A stretch of DNA of 64,000 bases, from contig JAKUCV010002156.1 in NCBI GenBank assembly GCA_028386065.3, positions 36,550 to 100,549 on the forward strand, read 5' to 3'. A program made the translations under genes and the position numbers. The first letter of the stretch is position 1. Every line of letters starts with the position of its first letter. The notes below the pieces were generated by a model. The model had not been told where the DNA came from, searched no databases, and was given only the letters and a program-made list of their open reading frames with translations. Positions 32,504 through 43,802 of the stretch are shown here, piece by piece. Source of the stretch: Turnera subulata. Lineage: Eukaryota > Streptophyta > Magnoliopsida > Malpighiales > Passifloraceae.

Positions 32504-34279
32504 ACTTCAAACTTTATCATCCCCAAAACTTCTCTTCGAGTGTTATCGTATGCCCTGACCATTGTTCGAGATGTCAAGAAATCTGTGGCCCCAAATCCCA
32601 ACAAACTTGCAGTTTTCAAAGGACATACATTCAGAGTCGATCTGTCATCTATCAAAACCAAAGGTACTTGGTTGTCTTTGACCTGGATGGTGATGTATAA
32701 TGCTTCAATATGAACTCCCCAGTCTGGATGCAAATCCTTATCCGAAAAGGATATTTGACTATCGGTTTCCACAGAGGCTATCATGTTAGCCAATGTTTCT
32801 GGTGTAGTGTCGATAGGAACATGGGCCTTGTTTAAAGTTTGATGGACCTTCTCCCGATGTGGGCGTGAAGCTATCAGCAAACCCTAGATTGAGATGTTTG
32901 CTTGAGTCTTCTTGAGTTGTTTAACTATCACATCTTCTTCAGGTTCATCCAAACGGAGAGGAGCTCTTCTTGCTATCCTCCCAGATCTGGTGATAACATC
33001 AACCTCCTCATCTGAATCTACATACTCACTAAGGTCAAGCACCAATCATTCGTACTCAAGCACGAGTTCCACTTCTATCAAATCAATCTCCTCATGCAGG
33101 GGTAATGGATTCAGCTTAGTGTTTGGCCTCTTAGGCAGGATTATTTCATTCCTCTCTATCAAGTCTTGGATCTCATGGCGGAGTCGGGAACAATGATCGG
33201 TAGTATGTCCAGCCTTCTGATGGAATTCACAAAACTTATTAGAGCCTCCCTTGAGGGGCGAATCGGGCCTTAGGTCCAAAGGTTGCAGTAAACCTTTCTC
33301 CATACATTTTTGAGCATCTTTCCCAAGGACATACGGAGAGGAGTGAAATTCCTGGGCTTTGACTCGATCTGCAGTGGTGTATGGATAGCAACATGGTTCA
33401 CCTCAGTAAACCTTTTCCCTTGAGACACATTAAAGTTCCTTCTGGACGTGAAAGTGTCCACAGGGACCTTGATTTTCCTAGAGCTGATAGCAGCTTCTAA
33501 TTGTATCCAGTTCTGAATAGGGCCTTGAAGTTTGCATAGTAGTTTTCGACCATACGATCATAATAAGCTGGTTGAAGATTCTTGATCACCACTTACACTT
33601 GGTCATCTTCAGTAGGTCTACTTACCATCAATGATGCTTTATTGCGCGATCTCGAGATATAGGCAGAAAAGGTCTCCTGGGCCACCTGCTTAGTTGTCTC
33701 ATGGTCCCTCTTGGTTACATCTATTTCGGTATTGTAGCTGTACTGATTTATAAACACCTTACAGATATCATCCCACTTGCTCACCTTGCTTTCATCCAGG
33801 GTCATGAACCATTTCAAGGCCGCTCCCGATAAAGTCGTTTGGAATAGTTGAACCATCAGCTCTGGTCCTATTCCCATAGGTTGCAACATCCTCACATTGA
33901 TCTTTAGGTGGGTTGTAGGGCATCCCGTTCCGTTGAATTTTTCAATATCAGACATTTTGAACTTCTCGAGTAACCGGGCACCAAGGAATAGGGACAAACG
34001 GTCTAAATTCCAGTCATCTTCTTTTCTTTTCATGGCTTTCAATAACTCTTCCACTCTCTTAAGCCTTTCCTCATCCCCCCTGGATTCTTGCGTCGATGAG
34101 TCTTCATCTTGGATGACCACCACCTTGCTCTCACCTCCTGACTTCGACACTTGTCCCCCATCACTCCCAGGGGACACCATCTTCCCCTTTTGTACTACAA
34201 ACAGCGTATCCGTAACCACCAGATCTTTCAGCAGGTCCATGGATTCCTCAGCCACTTTAGCACTGTTGTCTTCACTCGT
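32504..34279 (-). pseudogene. N-terminal part of copy 2 gag-protease ORF
   Basis: This is the counterpart of 4553 to about 2750 in copy 1. The start codon at 34279 is ACG where copy 1 has ATG. Gag core motifs (WFMTLDESKVSKWDDI; QVAQETFSAYISRSRNK) are followed by a stop near 33594, a Zn-knuckle-like FHQKAGHTTDHC segment (about 33225) and a retropepsin motif LVLIDDRSTLNVCPL (about 32640), in which DNGS of copy 1 is DDRS. The ORF is cut at 32504 by the copia insertion and resumes at 15482. Confidence 0.75.
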
Positions 34280-34768
34280 CTTGCCCTAGTATTTGAAGCA
34301 CAGAAATCACAGACTCGGCATCCCATAGACTTCCCGGTATATACTACCTCATTGGGTTTTGGGGTATACGAGAATAAGGGGCAAAACTATTTGCATTCAC
34401 TTGGATTCACATCAATTAATCACTCAAATGCACACATCACTTACTGATTCATAATGCATGAGATGCTTAAGGTATGCAGCTGGTTGGGGGCCAAAAGATT
34501 GTCGCTAGGGAATAGGCTGACCTACTCACATGTGATAAAGGATATCGCGCGAGGTCCCAGGCCAATTAATCCCCATCATTGCTAAGCATCGAGAAACGGG
34601 TTCACTCAAACCACTATCGCTTAAGGAAAGCATGTAGCGGATTTGGATTCCCTCACCCTGTTAAGGTAAAGGCTTCACATCAATTGTTATGAATGCAAGG
34701 CATTTATGATGAAAAGTAAAAGGCACACAAGAATTAACAATTGCACAAAGTCTATTGAACCCACTACT
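34280..34768 (-). other. Untranslated leader of copy 2
   Basis: It is non-coding and homologous to 4554-5037. No additional gene is seen. Confidence 0.55.
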
Positions 34769-34786
34769 TCCCCAGCGGAGTCGCCA
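34769..34786 (-). promoter_or_regulatory. Primer-binding site, copy 2
   Basis: The 18-mer is identical to 5038-5055 (minus strand TGGCGACTCCGCTGGGGA), two bases from the LTR start. Confidence 0.8.
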
Positions 34787-34788
34787 AC

Positions 34789-36325
34789 TGTGAATACCAG
34801 ACCAAAAATCATTTGGGCCTATTCACCTAATCCTTTTACCTTCTTCTTCGGGTCAATCCCATAACATTGGAGTCGCCAACCAAGTTTTATTAAGGACAAA
34901 ACTTGGGAAAAACCTTAATATGACTCCTTTAGGCTTCACGGTCATGGTGAACCAAAGTTATGGGATCGGGGGTTCATCACAGAAGGGAAGGTGTTAGGCA
35001 CCCATCCGTGTTGGGTCGAGACTATGTGCAATTACGAAATGCAAGTGTGCCCCTTGCAAGACCGAGATTACCTACGTACCCGAGTGATTGGGGTCAAAGC
35101 CACACAGTTCTAAACATGGCACAAATTGGCCACTTACATCATCCCAAGCATCAGCATATGATCAACAAAGATCAATCAAAAAGAGGATTTAGTGTTACCT
35201 CTTGTAGCCCTCCTCTAGCTCCTTGCAATGGGTTGAGTTCTACCCCCACCTTCTTGCCACTCCTAAGCTCTATGGTTGATCCTCTTCTTAACATCTCTTT
35301 GCTGAACCACTGCTAATGACTTCCACGAAAATTTTCCAGAGTTTCTGCCTAAAGAATGTATTTCTAGGCTTCGAGAAGTAGAGTTTCTCCAAGCACTCAA
35401 GGCTTATAGGTGTGTATGCGAGAAAAGTGTTTGTCCTCTTTGAAATGCGTGTAAGGGGTCCTATTTATAGTGTTCTGGAAAGCCTAGGGTCGTGGACCTA
35501 CTTAATGGTAAAGATTATGCCCGAAAATCTGGTCCAAAACCGCGTAGGTTCGAAATTAAAAAAAAAAAATAGAGATTTGGGCAAATCTGGGAGGACATGA
35601 CCGCCACTGCCGGCGATCATCCGCTGCTTGACCGCCAGTGCCAGCGGTCTTGTGTGGATGCCCGCCAGCACCTGGCAGTCGTCGCGAGACTACCGCCGGT
35701 AGCCCCGCGTGTCACCCGTTCTTTCCATTTTCTGACCCCCAATCCCCCTAATTCAGCCCTGATTTGATCCTACCACGTAACTAACCCCCAATCAACCCAG
35801 AATCACTCCATTACTTGGTTATCACTCCCCTTAAATCATTCCATAACAGATTAATTACACCTTAATGCCTATTTCATACTAAATCATGCCAAAAATAATA
35901 TTTCTACATAAATGATGATTTAATTCTGATTTTCCATGAAAATCAGAGCTAAAATTGACCTGCAAGAAATGTGTTAATGGGCTGAGTAATCCGTGGAGAA
36001 TCCATTTACTTGGACCCTTAAATCCATTCCTAACCCAAAAATAAATCATCTCAATACAATTGGGTTAAAAACAACTAAAAAAGCCCAAGTAATACAATGG
36101 AATGTAATTTAATGTGAATAAACCTTATTATATGTTTTACCCTGAGATTATTAATCCTTAGGTTAAGATGCACAAAGGTTTAGAATACCAAAATACATTA
36201 ATTCTACTAAATTAAATTCTTATTACACCTTAACTCAAAATCAGATCATCTCACTAACCTCAAGTTAAGCATGTTTGGAATTTAGTTTTAGTAAAATATT
36301 CGTGGGTCAAATTTGGGTGTTCACA
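34789..36325 (-). repeat. 5' LTR of copy 2
   Basis: The 1,537-bp LTR with TG...CA ends pairs with 9696-11262. TATA box CTATAAATAG (minus) lies at 35461-35470. The GACCGCC hairpins at 35597-35700 are more mutated than in the other two LTRs. Its outer end abuts the coiled-coil ORF. Confidence 0.88.
35461..35470 (-). promoter_or_regulatory. TATA box in 5' LTR of copy 2
   Basis: CTATAAATAG on the minus strand is conserved with 10431-10440. Confidence 0.55.
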
Positions 36326-36442
36326 ACAGCTCGTCTTGGAATAATGCAAAGCCCTTTCTTTCTCCTCCAAAGCACGACGGATGCGGAAAATCTCATCTTG
36401 TAGATGATGAACCCTCTCTCTTCTATAAGAAGGTGGACGCAT
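36326..36442 (-). pseudogene. 5' part of the coiled-coil ORF split by copy 2
   Basis: The ATG at 36442 opens 39 codons (MRPPSYRRERVHHLQDEIF on) that run into the LTR at 36325 after the 5-bp duplication ACAGC. They continue in frame with 9690-9388. The start was chosen because a TATA box (36503-36512) lies about 60 bases upstream on the same strand, leaving room for a short 5' UTR; a longer open frame from 36655 would place the TATA box inside coding sequence. Function is unknown. Confidence 0.55.
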
Positions 36443-36502
36443 GGTGAAAGAAAACAAATCAAGTTCACTTTTAAGCTCCTGTAAAAAAGCATATAGGGGC
36501 TT

Positions 36503-36512
36503 CTTATATAGG
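36503..36512 (-). promoter_or_regulatory. Candidate TATA box of the split coiled-coil ORF
   Basis: The minus strand reads CCTATATAAG, about 60 bases upstream of the chosen ATG. The spacing suits a plant promoter. No experimental support. Confidence 0.45.
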
Positions 36513-36655
36513 AGCTCACCTAGCATAGAAAAAATAAGAGATGAAAAGGCACGATGATTAATTATCCATTCAAGTTTGTGGATATTAAATACCAATTTAA
36601 GGATGGAATTAGAAAGGTGCACTTGATCAGCTCCTGAAAGAGAACCGGTTGACAA

Positions 36656-37370
36656 TCACCCAGGGGAAAAAAAGAGACCTTAGCTTAAGGGAGATACTAG
36701 TTCCTTTAAAAAATATATAAAACTCAGAGCGTGGCACAAAAGCCCCCCATTTGAGTTCGAAGTTGTGATGACATATGGTATTTTTCTTACTATAAGTAAC
36801 AAATCAAGACCTTATCCCTTTGTCCAGCTAAGGACCATGAGGAAGCAAGTCATTCAAGTGAGGGCCTTGAGGAAGCAAGTCATTTAGCTAAGAACCTAGA
36901 GGAGGTAGACCATTCAGCTAAGTGGTTTGAAAAACATGTGAACCACGTACAATTAAATAACAAGGCGTTATAAAAGTCTAACGCTTATGTCTTAATGTTA
37001 GCAGGAGCAGAGAGTACCTTCTTAGCCCTGCTCCTCCCCCTACTTTCTCCTATAAATAGGGAGCTTGGGTAAGCTTTTCAAGACACAAGAGAGATACTAG
37101 AGAAAACTCACTCTCACCCATTCTCCCCTCAATATTCTCTCTAAATTTCCCTTTGTCTTACTTAGGCATCGGAGGGTCCTTGGGTCACAACCCAGGGCCT
37201 ACCCAAGCCTTTTTCTCTTTTTTTCTTCTTGTAGACCAAATCTCAAGGACCTGGTCGTTACAAGAAGGACCTGCCAGGAGAAAGAAGCACTCTATAAAGA
37301 GTGAAGGCACGTGAATCAAGCACATAAGAAATTCCATATTTAACATGAGGGTTTGGGAAATTTTTGGTTA
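36656..37370 (+). mobile_element. LTR-like remnant with promoter and 30-bp repeats
   Basis: Three diverged units of about 30 bp (AGCTAAGGACCATGAGGAAG and relatives) span 36826-36915. TATAAATAGG at 37051-37060 is followed by a leader-like stretch with TTAGGCATCGGAGGGTCC (about 37161-37180), a phrase frequent in plant gypsy LTRs. Ends were not resolved and there is no coding sequence. Confidence 0.4.
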
Positions 37371-37707
37371 TCTTCCTAAGTTGGGGTAATGTTTTATTAT
37401 CAACAAAGGAGTAGGGATAAAATCAGGAAGAAAAATGTATGTCCCATCCAAGCCCATCGTGTCCACTCCTTTTCGAGTGGACAGAAATTCCTCATTCCTG
37501 TCCCAAGTTGTTCCACTCGTTCCGCCAGACGTGGGGCAATTTTTTTTTGTCTCGTCTCGTCCCAGTCTGTACCACATACCAAACGCACAGAATAATGAAG
37601 CAATCATAACAGCCACATCTCCACAAATATGCTAATTGTTTGTAACTATTATTCTTCATTGTCCTATTTCCAATCCATTTAATTTGTTTCATTAATATTG
37701 GGAATAT
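37371..37707. other. Non-coding interval, possible MITE piece
   Basis: GTCTCGTCTCGTCCCAGTC and TACCAAACGCACAG (about 37549-37592) resemble the end of a small DNA transposon. No second inverted end was found with confidence. Confidence 0.25.
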
Positions 37708-40191
37708 ATGGCAGAAGACATAATACACAAACTTAGACAAACTCTTGGCAAGCCACAACTATCCATATCTGATGATGAATTGGAGAATCATGTTTTCTTT
37801 GAACTTGAACAACTTTTTAGTGTAGATGGTAGTTCTTTATCAGGTAAACATTTTCCTTCCAAATAAACAAAAACTGAATGAAATAAAAAATAAACTACTT
37901 AAAGAAGAACTCAATTATGATACCTCAACTCTGAAAAAATAAATTGGTAAGCTTATTCCAAAGCTGAATGAAGAGCAAAAAGCAATATATAATATTATTG
38001 TCAATACAGTTTTGGGAACAAGAATTAACCCTTTTTTGGTTCATGCTCATGGTGGAACTAGTAAAACATTCCTTTGGCATACTGTACTAACAAAGCTTCA
38101 TTTTGAAAGTTGTATAGTTTTAGTTGTTGGATCCTCTAGAATAGCATCTCTTCTTCTTCCTAGCGGTAGAACTGCTTACTCAAGCTTTAAAATTTCTTTC
38201 GATATCAATGAATGTTCAACATGTCAAATTAAGATAGGATCACTCTTAACCAATCTTATTGTTTATTGTTCTTTGACAATTTGGGATGAAGCACCAATGA
38301 ATAGTAAACATTGTTTTGATTCCCTTGACCGATTACTTCGTGATACATTTTTGTACCTGTACTTGGCCTCGATTTTGTTTTTGGTACTGCTATTGAAATT
38401 TCATGACTTTTGGTACCGGTACACCGTAGTTTTCATTAATTTTGGTACTTTAGGTGACCGGGGGTCGCCGGAGACACATGCCAATTTTATTTGAGGCCAC
38501 ATCATCTGGCGGTCCACTCTACTCGGGCTTCCCCAATTTTGGCACAAAACCACCCAAAAACCGATCCGACCCAGGTGTAACCATACCGAATTTCGTAATT
38601 TTATTTTTAAAAAGTGAGATTAAATCTTAAAAGTAATTATAAAAATAATTACAAATAAATAGTTTATCTCACATGTAAATAAGAAGTGACACTAAACTCT
38701 ACGAATTATGATTTAAAAAAAATTAATAAAGATTTTATTTTAAAGAGTAAATTTGTACTTATTTATAGTTTTTTAAAATTATAATTCTTAGATTTTAATC
38801 TCACTTTTTTTTTACAAGTGAGACTAATTATATATTTTTAATTGATTTTATGATTGCTTTTAATATTTATTCTCATCTTTTAAAAATAAAATTAGGGTAA
38901 TTGGTATGGTTAAACGCAGGTCGGGTTGGTTTGTTGATGGTTTCGGGTTGAAATTGGGGGAATCGGCTAGAGTGGGCCACCAGATGGCGTGGGCTCACAT
39001 AAAATTGACATGTGTCTCCGGCGACCCCCTGGTCCCCGGAAGTACCAAAATTAACGAAAACTACAAGTACAGGTACAAAAAATAAGAAATTTCAGTATAA
39101 GTACCAAAAAAAAAATCGAGGCCAAGTACAAGTACCAAAATTTCCTTTAATTCGCCAATTTCCGTTTGGGGGCAAGCTAATTTTTTTAGGTGGGGATTTT
39201 AGGCAGATTTTACCAGTTATTCCTGGAGGAACTCGGGCCAAAATTTTTCAATCTGCCTTGGTTAATTCTTCTCTATGGCCATATTTCACAGTGTTTGTTT
39301 TTAAAGAGAACATGCGACACAAACGAAAAAAATTGTTAGTACAATGAGCAAAAAGATCTGAAACTATTTGCTGATTGGATTTTGAGAATACGAAATGGAA
39401 TAATCAGTGACATCCCTGTCCGAAATGACGATGATGCATCCTTTGTCGAAATCCCAAAAATGTGTTACTTAATGCATCCACCAATCCAGTTGCTGATATT
39501 GTTTCTTCAGTTTATTCTGAATTGTACTCTAAATTTGTTGATCCTCCTTACTTGAGTGAAAGAGCTATTGTCACACCAAAAATTCATTGGTTTGTGAAAT
39601 CGATGACTGTATATTAGAGATGTTGCCTGGCCAACCTCATACACATCTAAACTCTGACACAATCTCTGCCTACAAGGCGATGTTGCAAATCTTGATCTAT
39701 TGTATCCTACTGGATTTTTAAAAAAGCTTGAATTCAGTGGTGTTCCTCTGCATAAACTAATTCAAAAAACTGAAACACCAATTACGTTGCTTCAAAATTT
39801 GTAAAAAGCTATAGGCCTTTGTAATGGAACAAGGCTTATAGTCACACACACAAGAAAAAAATAATCTAGACCAAGATAGTAACAGGAAATGGAATTGGAG
39901 AAACAGTTTACATCCCAAGAATCATTTTCTCCATCAATGAAGGTCGATGGCCTTTCAAATTCATTAAAAGATAATTTCCTGTAAAACGTTGCTATGATAA
40001 TAAATAAAAGTCAAGGACAGTCTCTAAATATGGTTGGTGTTTATTTAACACAGCCAATATTTACACATGGTCAACTAGAAAGAGCCACATCGAGAAAGGT
40101 TTTGAAAATAATTCTTGGTACCAACTCTGATGCAAGAAATAATTATGATAAAGATATTGTATTTAAAGACATTCTTAATGGTCTTATCTAA
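37708..40191 (+). pseudogene. Helitron PIF1-like helicase remnant
   Basis: In the intact family this ATP-dependent 5'-3' DNA helicase is joined to a Rep nickase. Visible motifs: Walker A as HGGTSKTFLWHT (the usual second Gly of GKT is Ser) near 38047-38082; Walker B IWDEAPM near 38279; after the TIR insertion, FPFGGKLIFLGGDFRQILPVI (39165-39225) and KENMRH; then SDIPV near 39408; and the C-terminal INKSQGQSLNMVGVYL...HGQLERATSRK (40000-40110). At least six stops and frame changes exist, so it is inactive. Confidence 0.75.
38349..39141. mobile_element. Non-autonomous TIR DNA transposon in the helicase
   Basis: The left end (TTTTGTACCTGTACTTGGCC) and right end (reverse complement TTTTGGTACTTGTACTTGG) start inverted repeats that can be followed by eye for about 165 bp, through GGGGTCGCCGGAGACACATG. 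The middle is AT-rich and non-coding. Length is about 0.8 kb. It separates helicase motifs (Walker B before, FGGK after). The target duplication and hence superfamily could not be fixed; edges are good to a few bases. Confidence 0.75.
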
Positions 40192-41775
40192 AATGGTTAG
40201 TGATTAATTAATTTTTAATTACATATGCCTAATTTACCTCAATTCATTGTATGAATCATTAATGTATGGTTGTAATATATCTGTTATCATTATTATTTTC
40301 TTATTTTTCTTATGTATTAATTTTTTCACACCCTACTCAATTTAAATAGAAGTTAAATGTTGTTGGTTCGCTTATTGAAATCAATATATTGTAGCCGGTA
40401 CCAAAAATATCATTTGTCTCTTTCTCAATTAAACTACTTACCTTTCGCTACATATGGACAAAGATATTGTATTTATTAGTTTTTATATTCATTTTCCCAT
40501 ATGTGCTAATATTACTGTTTAGGTAAATTTTTCCTAAAACTAATCTGTAATCTATTATGCAAAACTCAAGTACATAATTTATTTAATTGTTTATGTATTA
40601 TTGTTTCACATGCTTAAATAGTTAAAAGAAAACCAATATATGTTACCTTTTTCTAAATAATGCATTCAATATTTTATAATTTGTTATTCTTTAAGATGCT
40701 TACAAATTGAATTGATAACAAGTTTTTGGTTGGTAGGATATAATTACATATAAACCATCTGGAAAAATCATGTGTCTTTTTCCCATAAGCATAACAATAG
40801 TTTTTTAAAGTCCTAAAGAAGTATTAATTATTGTTACCATGTAAATTTGATACCCTTTATTGTAGGAGTTATTTCTTAGTCTAATTGGTACATCATGAAT
40901 TCTAAAGAAATATACAAACAACTTTCATGGTTGTCTTCAATATTTGTGTCTTCATGTCGTAGACATTATATATTTGCAAGCTAAAGAGTACAATATTATA
41001 TTGTAAAGCTATATTTCATCTTTGTAACTAAAAAGAATTACAGAATCAATTAGGAATGAAGGATCTGTGAAATATAACTTTAAACCATCAAATTAATTTT
41101 CAATTATAAAAAAATCACCAAGGTAGGGAAACATAAAGTTTTAAAACTTCCCAATAATATTATTTAACCTAGCTCACCTTGGTATTGTCTATTTTGCCAG
41201 TGTTTCTATTCATATTTATTTGTGTATTTTTTTCATTTGCATACTCTTAACAATAGTCAGCAATCCCCAACCCGAGGTTAATTATAAAAAGAATTACAGA
41301 ATCAATTAGGATTGAAGGATCTGTGGAATATAACTTTAAACCATCATATTAATTTCCAAATATAAAAAAATCACCAAGGTAGGGAAACATAAGGTTTTAA
41401 AACTTCCCAATAATATTATTTAACCTAGCTCACCTTGGTGTTATCTATTTTGCTAGTTTTTCTATTCATATTTATTTGTGTATTTTTTTCATTTGCGTAC
41501 TCTTAAAAATAGTCAGCAATCCCCAACCCGAGGTTAATTATAAAAAATCATGATCTAGGTGACATCTACACATAATGTTAGGATAAATTTTTTAACAAAT
41601 CCTCACCAACTATTGTGCCATATATTAATTGCCATTACATGGATATACGCTACTGTAGAGAATACTTTGGTGTATGAATATTTTCACATTCATTACAACA
41701 TTCTCTTTCATGTATTGTTCATTTTGTAAAAATTAAATCTCCTATAATCGTTACTTCATATTTTAATGTCCAAGC
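40192..41775 (+). other. AT-rich spacer between helicase and RPA-like genes
   Basis: No coding sequence is supported. It contains a 256-bp tandem duplication (41035-41546). The rest is AT-rich with no recognised RNA gene. Confidence 0.5.
41035..41546. repeat. 256-bp tandem duplication
   Basis: GAATTACAGAATCAATTAGG starts at 41035 and 41291. Both units contain ACCAAGGT and ACCTTGGT as inverted words and end CCCCAACCCGAGGTTAATTA. Only scattered substitutions separate the two units. Confidence 0.85.
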
Positions 41776-43450
41776 AGTATGGAAATTGTTCCTCTTAATA
41801 TGATTAGACCATATACAGAGGCTGGAAAGATTGACGTCCGCTTTTGTCGCATTTGGAAGACAAAAGATAGGGAAAATGATGAATCTATCAGTAGCGTTGA
41901 TTGTGTTTTTGTTGATAGCCAGGTACTACTATTCCATTTTTAGATGATAGCCAGGTATTTTTGGTAAGACACATAATTTCAAAAAATAATTATGTCGAAA
42001 TTGACAGTAAGAAAACATACATACATTTAAATTGCTCCATAAAATTATGTACTTAATTAATTGCATATCACTCATACTTCTTTATGAATGAATTTTCCTT
42101 ATAATTAACAGAATAGTGGATGAATTGTTAGTTATGATGATTACAAGTTCTTGTTTATGTATAGTATAGTGTCCTTTATCCTATATATAAAGTTGACATT
42201 CAAATTTATTGTTTTATGCTTGCATGGTAGTTCTGCAAGTACTTTTGCTTATCATACACTTTATTATTTATTCAAACTTTTCCACACTTTCAATTTCGTT
42301 TTACGAATGCTATATAATTTTATAGATCAAATAATACTTTTTACTTGTTTAGTATACCTATTCATGCCATCACATATAAAACAGTAAATAATTTGTTATT
42401 ATTTTATGATATGTAAATGGAATACATGCCACTATGCAACAATGGCTAGAAAGTGTTCTTATTCCTAAACTTATTTTTGGTTCAATATACGAGAATGAAC
42501 ACTACTATCTTGTCTCAAATAGTCAAAAAAATGCAATAGTTCGTTATCAGAAAGGTTGGACTTGAGGCATACGACATTCATCAAAGAAATTGATTATAGT
42601 GGACCTAAAATTCCACATCATTTCTTTAGCTTTATTGAATATGAGAACATCACTACTTGAGCTACCTATAATAGCCCACAAACAGGTAATTAATATTAAT
42701 TATCTTGATTAAGCACAAAGTTATTCTAGCATTATTTTTTAAAATTAAATAATTACAAATTTGCTGATTTGATTAGTTATCTTAATGGCAGGCAAGAAAT
42801 TGAAAAACAACCATGAGAGGAAATAGAATTCAAGACAAGAGAGAATTTATACTTCTTGATTTAAGGTTACTTCTAGAATAGATTGTTGTTCAATAGTACC
42901 TTATCTATTTCAAATATTTTTGAAACTTAACAATTTTTTACAGTGACAGGAGGAATCGAGCAAGAGTAAAATTTTGGGAAAAACATGCAAGGTCTTTTGA
43001 TGAGTGAGATTTAAAATCTCACGCTCTTCCTCTTATTGTTGTATTCACAAGCCTAAAAGCAGTTGAATATCGAATTACTATCAAATCTCATGATTTACTT
43101 GAAAAAACTAATTAGCTACTCTCTTTACTTATACTAATAATGAATTTGCATCTAGGTGCGAATATACCCACATTAAATGCAACAGAATCAACAATGGTGT
43201 TTTGTAATCCAAATATCCCTCAGTGGGCATATTATCAGCAAGTGTAAGAATTACTATAAGTCTATTTGATATAATTATAGCACTGCACACTCTTATAATT
43301 AATTAATTTATTATTTATTTGGAAAGGTTTGCTTATGGTACTGCTGAGATCAAAATCTTGCCTCTCTCACTTGCTTCAAACATGGGAATGAGTAGGGTCC
43401 AATAATTGCAAAGAAAAATGATTGAAGAGTTGTTATTGCCTGATCCAGCT
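41776..43450 (+). pseudogene. RPA70-like (replication factor A) gene, 5' exons
   Basis: RPA70 binds single-stranded DNA through OB folds, and plant Helitrons often carry a copy. Exon-like segments: 41776-41918 (MEIVPLNMIRPYTEAGKIDVRFCRIWK) with donor CAG|GTACT; 42417-42565 (GIHATMQQWLES, KLIFGSIYENEHYYLV) ending in a stop; 42948-43070 (RVKFWEKHARSF); and 43155-43450 (NATESTMVFCNPNIPQ, FAYGTAEIKILPLS). The last exon runs into the gypsy LTR after the codons for LLLPDPA. Gene continues at 60313. Several stops are present. Confidence 0.65.
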
Positions 43451-43802
43451 TGATAAATGGGCCTTTTACCCGGGGCCCAAAAGTCATCTGCAAGAGGGCC
43501 CGAAAGCTCACGTCAACCAATCCAAGTCAGCCAAAGCACCGGGGCTCACCTCACCTTCAGAGTATCCCGGTAGCCAATTGGAATCCGCCACGCAGAAAGT
43601 GTCTACGGGGTCCCAGGTAACGGGAAGAAAACGATATCCTAAGGGCGAGGGGGATCTGATGTAATGAGGGAATAATTTGGAAGGAGAGAGAGGGAATAGG
43701 CATGCAATCTAACACAAAGGAACCCTTGGCTTTTCTCACATCTTCTGTATACTCCCATTTTATATTGAATAATACAAACCCTATATTTTTGGATTACATC
43801 CG
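43451..43802 (+). repeat. 5' LTR of Tat element
   Basis: It starts TGATAAATGGGCC. It ends GGATTACATCC, where the partner LTR has GGATTGCATCA, so the terminal dinucleotide is altered here. It contains AACGATATCC and a TATA-like TTTTATATTGAATAATAC near 43757-43774. Confidence 0.85.

Larger units (their letters stand above)
9696..36325 (-). mobile_element. Non-autonomous Tat-like gypsy element, copy 2, carrying a nested copia element
   Basis: It is bounded by LTRs 34789-36325 (5') and 9696-11262 (3') that share starts and ends (TGTGAATACC...GTGTTCACA). Flanks GCAGC and ACAGC match at four of five bases, fitting a mutated 5-bp target duplication. Internal order on the minus strand: primer site, leader, gag-protease (34279 to 14703, interrupted by copia 15483-32503), convergent antisense ORF (12764-14085), and a 3' UTR with an 84-bp minisatellite. 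Without the copia it is about 9.6 kb. It has no reverse transcriptase or integrase. Confidence 0.82.

Noticed and set aside
36443..36655. N-terminal extension of the coiled-coil ORF to 36655
   Set aside because: It would place the TATA box inside the coding region and the extension has a different, hydrophobic composition.
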